Shown one piece after another: positions 55,714 to 64,000 of a stretch of DNA of 64,000 bases. The stretch lies in NCBI RefSeq assembly GCF_910592395.1, contig NC_088317.1, forward strand, positions 15,748,001-15,812,000, read 5' to 3'. The translations under genes were made by a program, and so were the position numbers. The stretch comes from Lineus longissimus (taxonomy: Eukaryota; Nemertea; Pilidiophora; Heteronemertea; Lineidae). The notes below the pieces were generated by a model that saw nothing but the letters and a program-made list of their open reading frames with translations, did not search any database and was not told the DNA's origin. Every line of letters begins with the position of its first letter. Within the stretch, counting starts at the first letter, position 1.

Positions 55714-58700
55714 ATGCGGAACCTAAAGAATGGTCACGTCCCCAGCAAGAGACAAGACTCGCCGAAAAAATCTCCTGCCAGGCTCGCAAGTCACCTGACC
55801 CACCAAGATGTGGAGGAAATCGCCTGGGACTTCAACATTCCACTTCCAAAACTCACCCTACGCGCTGCCGCAAGTGTTGTATTTTTCACAGCGGCTGGGT
55901 GCTTTTTTCTAAGTTCATACGGAGGATTCGTTTTCGACGACAATGAGGCGATCATCGGGAACGTGGATATTACGCCAGCGATGCCAATCGGGGATATATT
56001 TGCTCACGACTTTTGGGGGAGTCGGTTGAATTCTACGTTCAGCCATAAGTCCTATCGACCTCTCACCGTGCTGACATTCAGGTGAGTTCCAGTTTGTTAT
56101 CAGACTTGAACATTCCACAAAACGGTTCATTGCGCCATTCCAAGATACTTCCGTTAGATTAAAGTTAAATAGGCCTATCTTGTGATACTGCAATCTTCTT
56201 TTTCTAAGCATTCAATTTTCTTTTTATGGCTTAACTACAGAACCAGGGGCCAAATTCATAAAGGGCATTTAAGGAGCTGCATAAAGGGCATTTATGCAGC
56301 ACCTTGAGAACCACAACATCCTGCACAACCGTCAACACGGATTCAGGGCAAAGCGGTCATGCGAGACCCAACTAATCGAGTTTGTTGACCAAGTCCATCG
56401 AGAGCTCATCCCTGGCCAAAGAACCGATGCTATCATCATGGACTTTAGCAAGGCCTTCGACAAGGTCTCGCATGCAAGGATCCTCCTCAAACTAGAGCGA
56501 TATGGCATCTCAAAGCAAGCCCGAAGCTGGATCAACAACTTTCTAACCGGACGCAAGCAGCGGGTTGTCATAGAAGGGGAGGCCTCAAGGAACGAACCAG
56601 TTACATCAGGAGTTCCCCAAGGCTCCGTCATTGGCCCTCTGTTATTCTTGATATACATAAATGATCTTCCTGAGTGTGTCAGGTCCCACGTACGCCTATT
56701 CGCGGATGACACAATCGTGTACCGGCTCATAAAATCAAGATGCGATGAAAAACAGCTTCAAGCCGACCTCCACGCGCTCGAGATCTGGGAAAGTGAATGG
56801 CTCATGGAATTCCACCCTAAGAAATGTGTACTTCTGCCTATATCGAGAGGAAGAGCAAGACCACCGCCTGAATACCACCTTCACGGCCACTGCCTCGACA
56901 AGGTCGACTCTGCCAAATACTTGGGCATAACCTTCACCAAAGACCTAAAATGGAAAGAACACATTGACAACACCGCCAAGTCAGCAAATTCCACTCTTGC
57001 CTTTTTACGAAGAAACATTAGAACCTCTAACCAAAAACTTAAATCCCAAGCCTACACCACCTTAGTAAGACCCAAGCTAGAATATGCAGCACCAGTCTGG
57101 GATCCACATTACCAGAACGAAGTCCACAAATTAGAGATGGTCCAGAGAAGAGCGGCCAGATGGGCAACTGGCAGGTACCACAACACCAGCAGCGTGACCG
57201 AGATGATAGGCACCCTAGGTTGGCCCATCCTTGCGGAACGAAGACGCCAAGCCAGGCTCCTGCTCTTCTTCAAAATCCTCCAGCTGCAGGTCGTCGTTGA
57301 ACACCACCTCATCGCGACAACCAGAAGGACCAGACATGGCAACTCAAGATCCTTCAGGCAGGACCACACCACCACCGAGGCCCAAAGAAATTCCTTCTTC
57401 CCGCGTACGACCGTCGACTGGAACAGCCTACCTGAAGCCACAGTGACGGCCGAGAACACCGACGCCTTCAGGAAGATGCTCACCACTTAGACCAGCGCTG
57501 ATTTTAACTATTTTACCTTGCACGACCTTACATTTTATCAACTTTTACCATCCACCAACCAAGCTTTTATCTGTTCAACATGCGCCTGGGACTAATGGTC
57601 TGCTTAGACTGAAACCCAGTATTGGAAGAAGAAGGGTTAGACATGTGTAACTTCTCCCTAATCAGTTTCAGGGCCTATTCATATTCTGTGAAGATTTACA
57701 TGAAGGACCTGAATCTGTCTATTCAGTAGTTAAACGCTATTTTAAGCTAAACGCCCTTTATGAATTTGGCCCCAGGCCTATATCTCTAATAAACATGGCT
57801 GTCATCTCTTGTTCCTCCCTTGATCCCCAGAGCTTAGTCTCAATTGATGCACAGTATGGCCATGTGGCCAGTTTCTCTGGGTCCCAAAGTGGGCAGTTCT
57901 GGAGCACATGTTTTAGTCTCCGATCTGATGTTTTGAACGACCACCTTCCAACCTCGGCGATGTTCATCCTCTCGAGGTGGGCTTTTAGCCCGCAGTGTTC
58001 TATCGACAAAGATGGTTGTCGCCTCGTATTTCCGTCCATGTCTCGGAGAGTGTTGGATCTGGATACTGTCATAAGATTAGCCAGAGAGACAAGAGAAGAT
58101 TGTGAGTGACAGCCTCATGTCTTATCAAGTGTTCTAAGGACTCAGATACATGTATACAGTGGAACCTCCCTTAGCGGACCCCTCTCTATTACGGACAACC
58201 TCTCTATTAAGGACACTAGGTTTGGTCCGAAATTGGCTGCTTCCATTCAATTTGACCTCTCTAATCAGGACACCTCTCTTTTAAGGACAGCACTTGTCAG
58301 TCCCGAGGGTGTCCTTAATAGAGAGGTTCTACTGTAGTTATTGGTTTGTTAATTTATTTGCAAATGGAATATTTTCATTGCAGATTGAACTACTACCTCT
58401 CCGGTGGCCTGGCGCCGTGGGGGTTCCATTTCACCAACGTCCTCCTTCACGGTGTCGTCTGCTCCCTGCTTCTGCTCACCATATCAACATTGCTCAACGA
58501 TAAAGCGTGGTGGGAGGGAAGCCCGATGACTTTCAATGCGGCCCAGGCAACGCTCCTCACCTCGGTGCTATTTGCAGTGCATCCGATACACACCGAAAGT
58601 GTAAGTATTCAAGTACTGAATCAAACGTTTATGCCTTCAAACCAATTCTCACCATTTGGGAGGATGTTTTCAGCTGAAATTGACAAGTATTTTAGAAAAG

Positions 58701-61700
58701 AAATGAAGAAACATTGTTCTGACTGTTAACATAAAGAACCTTACCTCAAATATTTTCCCGCCGATCGATGTTTTAACCCTACAGAACGGAAAGTAGTTTT
58801 TTGGGTGGACGGAACCTTTCGAAAACACCAACATTTGAACGCACCATGCAAGTCTTACACCGATCTGGATGGCCTAGTGGTTAAGGTGTCTGCCTGGTGA
58901 ACAGAAAGTCGAAGGTTCAAGGTCCACTGGTAACCTCTTTCCAACGCGGCTGATTGCTTAGCCGCCAGTCAGTTAAATATAGGGTACAAACTGCCTTCTC
59001 GCCAGGCGCCTGGCATTAGAGATGGGGGTTTCGAAGTAAAGAGTGTCTCATTAGCCAAGAGCTGGCTATAATAAACAAACTTTACTTTACAAAACGACTG
59101 TAGGGTACAAACTGCCTTCTCGCCAGGCGCCTGGCATTAGAGATGGGAGTTTGGAAGTAAAGAGTGTCTCGTAAGCCAAAAGCTGGCTGGCCCTTTCATT
59201 AGGGTTGACACTATAATAAACAAACTTTACAAGAAGCGTGTCACTATGTTAAAGTGATACTATGATGTGATTTACAACTTTGCGGAAATACGTCCGTTTT
59301 TAATTGTTGATCACAAATGTAAAGCTCAAATTTTCCATTTTTGATTAGATTTATTATAAAATCGCTGAATGTAAACCACGGCGACTGCGAAAATGTTCAT
59401 GTTGTGACGTCATCAACGAAAACGGCATCGAAGCGAGCCATCCGGGCGGGATTAAACCATCAATTTCATAGAAAATGTGCATTTCGATTGGAAAACCTTA
59501 CTGATTTATGAGAAAGTGACGTAGTCATTTGTCAAAAACAGCTAAAACATTATATGGTGAAATTTGACACGAGTTACCCTTTAAAACTGCTTCTTCCTTC
59601 CTCCAGGTATCTGGGATAGTAGGTCGGGCCGACCTCATGTGTGCTATAACATTCCTGACCTCTGTCCTCGCCTATATCCAGTCCTGTCATACAGGCGACG
59701 GCGAGTCGGTCACTCCTGCTATGCTGATCTGGACATTTACCAGCATGGTGCTATGCTCTATCTCAGTTTTATTCAAAGAGCAAGGAATTACTGCTTTGGT
59801 GAGTATTGTGTGAAGTGTGATAATGACACACTACTACATGTACAAGCCCTTCTTGAGTTAATCAGGGCCCGGTTTCACAAAGAATCTTAAGTCTGTTTTG
59901 GTGACTTAAGTATGAGAATTTCTTAAGTTTTCTCTTAAGTTGATTCACAAAGAATCTTAACTCGCCTAGCCGACTTAAGTACCCCAAAAACTTAGGCACG
60001 GTAGCTACCGTACTTAAGTCGGAATGAAGGACACAAGATGCTTTGAGATTCGTACTTAAGTTTTTGACTTGGCTTAGTCAAAATATTATGACTTAAGACA
60101 AACACTTAAGATTCTTTGAGAAACCGGGCCCAGGTGTTGATGTTTGCTTCTCCAGCCTTGCCCTGTGTGCAGTTTTCGTTTCAATCTCAGGATTGTTGGT
60201 TTGAATCCCGTTCAGCCTAGGTGTTCTCCAAAGTTACATTTGGGGCTCTTCCCAGATTCGTGGTGGTGGTTAAAAGGATGCTTGCGATGCTCACTACTCA
60301 GTTGGTATCTTTTGTGAAATGCGAAGCTGTATCTTGTGGACGTCTGTGACCCATCACAGCAAAACCAGGCACATGTCGCACAGAAGATGAGCCTAAATGA
60401 CACCAGGAGATAATGGAAGGAATTGATGTGCTCATATTTCACAAAAGGCAGACAATAGTGAAATGAACAAACAGTCCGTCTCGACCTGCCAAGCTCAGAG
60501 CGACATGCGCCTGGTTTTGCTGTGACGGGTCATGTCTATCCTCACTCTCCGGACATCGCTTTGTGTGGGCACAACTTCCTCGGACAAAGGCAGTATGTAA
60601 TAATGACCAAAAAAACAAGCACCACAGTTTTTGGTCTAGATTTATGGTCTATCTGAGTGGTCTTGATCGGGACAACCGAGACCACCAGGTCTAAGTTAAA
60701 GTAAGAAGGGCATGAAGTTTGCAATGTTGATTTTTCTTTCAGGGTATCTGCAGTGCCTATGATGTGATCATTGCGTGCCGGATAGATCTTCTACGGCTGA
60801 TCGGCCTAAAGAAGAAGCTCACGCCAGCTCCTGATCCGAATGCCAATACAGCGGAATCAAAGGTACATGCAGTGGAACCTCCCTTAGCGGACACCTCTCT
60901 ATTAAGGACAACATCTGCATCAAGGACACTAGTTTAGTTCCCAAATTGGTTGTTGCCATTCAATTTGACCTCTCTAATCAGGACACCTCTCTAATCAGGA
61001 CACCTCTCTAATCAGGACACCTCTTTAATCAGGACACCTCTCTAATCAGGACATCATTTGTCAGTCCCAATGGTGTCCTTAATAGAGAGGTTCTACTATT
61101 CATTCGTCACATCTGCAGCAGGCTGTAAAAAAATATCGGCATGGATTTCACCCTAAATCTGCCATCACATCACACATCCCTTTCCGCAAGATTCAGCCCC
61201 GAATTCATTAAGACAATTTTGCCATGAAGCTATACTTACTTTTATAAAGACCTTTTTTAAAAGTTATGTTTCAATTTCAGTATGTTGAGTCGCAGCCAAC
61301 TCCTTGGATGAAGTGCCTTGTATTACGACATATCATCATATTCATCACTGGCGCCCTCATCCTCATCATCAGGTGGCGCGTCATGGGGTCGGCCACCCCG
61401 ACGTTCCAAGTCATGGACAATCCACACTCATTCGTGAACGGAACTGTACTTAGAGTGAGTAGTTTAGCACCTAAACCGATGTAATATTGTAGAGATATAA
61501 TAATAATAAAAATAAAATTGTTATTTATATGGCGCAACTTTCCAGAATTAGTCCTGTTCAAGTGCGCCCTCCCGTCAAGTTGTAGTATGGACTATAGAGT
61601 TCTGTTTTTATCTGTCCCCTGCTGAATACATTGTAAGTATTGTTTCTAATGTTACTGTTTAGGCTATTCCATAGCCTAGGGGCACTCCTGGAGAAAGCTC

Positions 61701-63065
61701 GGCCTCCAAACTTATCAGTGTTGAACCGTGGTTCAATGAGGAGAGCCTGTGCTTCTGATCTCAGGGGCCTGGCTTGTGAGTACAGTTTTAGCAGTTCTGT
61801 CAAGTATGCTGGCGCACTGCCATTGATACATTTGTGGACGAGTGTTAGAATCTTAAACTCTACTCGTGCTCGAATAGGTAGCCAGTGAAGCTGGATACTG
61901 GATCTACAATCAATCAATCAGTCAAAATGAGGGTGTTTATTGTGTCAGTATCCATTAAAGTGATCAGTGACACTTTACATTATACCGAGCAAAGAGATAG
62001 ATTTTTAAGTCACCCGTCAAGACAGGGGTCCTGGTCAGTGCGCAAGCTGATTGGACAATGGATTGCCGACACCTTGCCTTGACTTTTATGGTAATATTTC
62101 CTTGAAAAATTTCAATCACAAAACTCATCTTCGTCTTTTTCAGTCACTCAACTACAACTATCTGTACGCCATCAATTTCCTGCTTCTTCTCGCACCGTGG
62201 TGGCTGTGCTTCGATTGGTCCATGGGTTGTATCCCCGTCATCGAGAGCGTGTCAGATCCCAGGGTGCTAGCTGTCGTCATATTTTGGGCGGGATTTGCCG
62301 CGTTTTTGTGTCATTGTTTGTGGACTGAATCCACGCCAGAGACTAGGTAGGTTTGATAAAATAAGCTTCCCATACCTATAAAGTCACCGACTCAAGTCCC
62401 CAGGATTGCAAGGGTGTTGTATCAAAGTTTGTCCAGCCAAAATGTGTTAAATTATTTTCAGTAGGAGTCACTGAGGAGTAGTGGCTCTAGAATCTTGAGT
62501 TTGGTTCAAATATTTTGCATGACGTCATTTTATAAACCAAGATATCATCTCTTAATTAATCACTTTTTTTTCAGATTGCTGATCATGTCGCTAGCCTTCC
62601 TAATCATTCCATTCCTACCCGCGACAAACGTCCTGTTCCGTGTTGGCTTTGTGGTCGCAGAGAGGAACCTCTATCTCCCTAGTATAGGATTCTGCCTCAT
62701 GGTGGCGCTGGGTGTCAACAAGATTTGTCGGATTCAAAAATATAGAAAGGTGAGTTTGGGTTTGTTGATCAGAGACGACATCATCACTGTTGCACAGAAA
62801 ACATCATTGCTAGTTTTGATATGGAGTCGTACGGCGCTGCGTCATGTGATAAACCACCGCTACGAGCGATTGTCATTGCGTGCGTTTCAAATTGCTCGTT
62901 TGCAGGACGCTTTAGTGTCATTGTTGTTCTCTACAGATTGTCTCCATCCTCCTTCCTGCTCTGATGGTCCTGTTTGCGGCAAGAAGTCTGCAACGCTCCC
63001 TTGACTGGGCGGACGAGAAGACGTTGTTTGAGTCTGGGGAGGCAGTGTGCCCGCTCAACGCGAAG
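55714..63065 (+). CDS. TMTC4: TMTC4, N-terminal membrane part (first 8 coding exons; continues beyond window)
   Basis: TMTC proteins are ER multi-pass proteins with C-terminal TPRs, implicated in O-mannosylation of cadherin-type domains. Exons: 55714-56081, 58384-58600, 59607-59798, 60743-60862, 61281-61454, 62144-62346, 62575-62749, 62937-63065; phases agree and give 526 codons. Diagnostic stretches are YGGFVFDDNEAI (Asp75-Asp76, the acidic pair of the first luminal loop), HDFWGSRLN, HKSYRPLTVLTFRLNYYLSG, HPIHTESVSGIVGRADLMCA, LFKEQGITAL, WWLCFDWSMGCIP, RVGFVVAERNLYLPSIGFC and VCPLNAK, where TPRs should follow. This wording is that of TMTC4 rather than TMTC1-3. The start ATG lies 6 nt after a possible TTACAG acceptor, so a 5' untranslated exon is likely. 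The TPR exons fall outside. Confidence 0.94.
56243..57775. mobile_element. Fold-back element with GGGGCCAAATTCATAAAGGGC ends enclosing a LINE fragment
   Basis: A 21-bp sequence (GGGGCCAAATTCATAAAG then GGC) at 56246-56266 is exactly inverted at 57753-57773. Between the arms sits the reverse-transcriptase ORF at 56294-57490. The simplest reading is a LINE inserted into a small fold-back element, in intron 1 of TMTC4. Confidence 0.7.
56294..57490 (+). mobile_element. Non-LTR retrotransposon reverse transcriptase (5'-truncated, open frame, 398 aa)
   Basis: A Jockey/CR1-group reverse transcriptase. It begins at the motif before the fingers (ILHNRQHGFRAKRSCETQL) and carries DFSKAFDKVSH, SGVPQGSVIGPLLFLIYIND, the catalytic FADDTIVY and the thumb region LGITFTKDLKWKEHI. 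The endonuclease domain that should precede it is absent, so it cannot move by itself. The C-terminal part, with PVWDPHY and VDWNSLPE, looks complete. The frame is intact, so insertion is fairly recent. No target-site duplication is obvious; ATAAAGGGCATTTA occurs twice just before the ORF. Confidence 0.92.
58157..58334 (+). mobile_element. TA-flanked 'AACCTC' MITE, copy 13
   Basis: Complete copy with TA on both sides, ending 50 bp before the TMTC4 exon 2 acceptor. Confidence 0.88.
58864..59231 (+). mobile_element. tRNA-like SINE with internal tail duplication
   Basis: The head GATCTGGATGGCCTAGTGGT has an A-box-like block, and AAGGTTCAAGGTCC resembles a B-box with one mismatch. The body block TAGGGTACAAACTGCCTTCT to TATAATAAACAAACTTTAC occurs twice in tandem (about 58979-59090 and 59101-59231). 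It lies in TMTC4 intron 2. Confidence 0.65.
59253..59580 (-). mobile_element. TTAA-flanked 325-bp MITE, copy 4 (intact ends)
   Basis: Perfect TTAA on both sides; AGTGATACTATGATG at the left and GAGTTACCCT at the right. Contains TGACGTCA. It ends about 26 bp before the TMTC4 exon 3 acceptor. Confidence 0.86.
59863..60132. mobile_element. Fold-back element with CAGGGCCCGGTTTCACAAAG ends
   Basis: The left end CAGGGCCCGGTTTCACAAAG is inverted at the right as CTTTGAGAAACCGGGCCCAG, and the next ATCTTAAGT/ACTTAAGAT blocks continue the match. The interior is full of ACTTAAG motifs. No coding capacity. It lies in TMTC4 intron 3. Confidence 0.82.
60345..60532. mobile_element. Fold-back-family element, relative of 40088-40270 and 26015-26235
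   Basis: Ends TGACCCATCACAGCAAAACC and GGTTTTGCTGTGACGGGTCA are inverted matches. The interior shares GTGCTCATATTTCACAAAAG with the 40088 copy in opposite orientation. Confidence 0.75.
60870..61098 (+). mobile_element. TA-flanked 'AACCTC' MITE, copy 14 (internal 19-bp block expanded)
   Basis: Starts 7 bp after TMTC4 exon 4 with CAGTGGAACCTCCCTTAG. The block CTAATCAGGACACCTCT is repeated four to five times. Neither flank is a clean TA. Confidence 0.82.
61497..61917 (-). mobile_element. 3' end of a CR1/L2-type LINE (truncated)
   Basis: On the minus strand a 119-codon frame reads LHWLPIRARVEFKILTLVHK, GSAPAYLTELL, GGRAFSRSAPRLWNSL, the hallmark C-terminal region of CR1/L2-group reverse transcriptase ORFs. 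It is followed by a 3' UTR with TTGCGCCATATAAATAACA-like sequence and a (TTA)n tail near 61500. It is antisense in TMTC4 intron 5 and lacks the catalytic domains. Confidence 0.85.
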
Positions 63066-63071
63066 GTGAGC

Positions 63072-63570
63072 AGATGTATTCATCACGCATCTTTATAGTG
63101 TGACACAAACTGTACTGGTCACCACTGCAGATGTATTCATTACACTTCTTTATAGTGTGACACAAACTGTACTGGTCACCACTGCAGATGTATTCATCAC
63201 ACGTCTTTATAGTGTGACACAAACTGTACTGGTCGCCACTGCAGATGTATTCATCACGCGTCTTTATAGTGTGACACAAACTGTACTGGTCGCCACTGCA
63301 GATGCATTCATCACACTTCTTTATAGTGTGACACAAACTGTACTGGTCACCACTGTAGATGCATTCATTACACGTCTTTGTAGTGTGACACAAACTGTAC
63401 TGGTCGCCACTGCAGATGCATTCATCCCGCATCTTTATAGTGTGACACAAACTGTACTGGTCACCACTGTAGATGCATTCATCCCGCATCTTTATAGTGT
63501 GACACAAACTGTTCTGGTCACCACTGCAGATGTATTCACCACACATCTTTATAGTGTGACCCAAACTGCA
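63072..63570. repeat. Minisatellite, unit about 57 bp, nine copies, starting at the TMTC4 exon 8 donor
   Basis: Unit with ATGTATTCATCACACGTCTT then TATAGTGTGACACAAACTGT and ACTGGTCACCACTGCAG. The unit is a multiple of three, so false open frames of 161-169 residues occur on both strands. It begins a few bases inside the intron. Confidence 0.93.
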
Positions 63571-64000
63571 AGTTGGAAGATTTGAAATTAAGTTTTGTTG
63601 TGGGCCTATATTGTTGTTTGGTCAAAGTGAGTATCTTGTAACCCCATGCACAGTTGTTTAACATGCTATTGTTTGTCCTCCTAGGCCATGCCGTCTGCTG
63701 GCTACCTCACCTCCTCCATAACTCTGCTATAAATAGATAGTAAGTCACGCCATTGGTCCGGTATGCCACCAACCAATTTTGACATTGATTCAGTCCCAGG
63801 TGGGGACCATCGTCTATATACGACACTGTAGAACACCGTCATAGCTCAAATTTTCTCTGAACATGATGCGTATAGAATTCTTTCCGAGTGAATCGAAACC
63901 CTTTCTTCTGGAGACTTTGAGCATGACATTTTCGTAGATGAATTAACGACACATAAACTATTTCATTGTGACAAAAAACCCATGTATTCATAAATGAGTG
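63571..64000. other. TMTC4 intron, no certain exon
   Basis: A TTGTCCTCCTAG acceptor at about 63684 precedes 15 in-phase codons (AMPSAGYLTSSITLL) and a TAA. This could be an alternative last exon but has no similarity to the expected TPR continuation. Otherwise nothing is seen. Confidence 0.4.

Noticed and set aside
63055-63585. 161- and 169-residue repeat proteins on both strands
   Set aside because: Product of the 57-bp minisatellite in a TMTC4 intron.

Overview
The window is animal nuclear DNA. Genes are split into short exons with GT-AG introns, the proteins are animal-specific families (a CASK-type MAGUK, an SLC9 Na+/H+ exchanger, TMTC4), and introns and spacers are full of minisatellites, short fold-back elements, tRNA-derived SINEs and broken non-LTR retroposons. 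This mix suits a marine invertebrate (cephalochordate, ambulacrarian or lophotrochozoan); the sequence alone does not decide which.

Layout. 1-5679: no recognisable exon, probably intron or flank of the first gene. 5680-13548 (+): last exons of CASK, the guanylate-kinase-like domain up to the conserved C terminus, including two alternative copies of one exon (8557-8637 and 9914-10009). 13549-26502: gene-poor and repeat-rich, between two convergent genes. 26503-41950 (-): a complete Na+/H+ exchanger that I assembled by hand as 20 exons. All splice phases agree, the summed CDS is 2475 nt and the product is 824 aa. 41951-49017: spacer between divergent genes. 49018-50238 (+): intronless short-chain dehydrogenase/epimerase-like gene with a signal peptide and a C-terminal RDEL, so probably resident in the ER lumen. 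50239-55707: spacer that starts with a tandem array derived from the end of that gene. 55714 to beyond the window (+): the first 8 coding exons (526 codons) of TMTC4, an ER multi-pass protein; its TPR repeats lie outside.

The four genes do not form a pathway or operon; they are neighbours only. I found no new multi-gene system. The most notable points are the duplicated CASK exon under strong protein-level constraint, the RDEL-bearing secretory-pathway SDR and the minisatellite built from its last codons, a GC-AG intron whose donor abuts a transposon insertion, and several families of fold-back elements (TA-flanked, TTAA-flanked, and three types with related CAGGG-like ends), one of them holding a reverse transcriptase ORF between its arms.

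Exon borders were set by eye from homology, reading phase and splice consensus. Transcript ends and promoters could not be determined.
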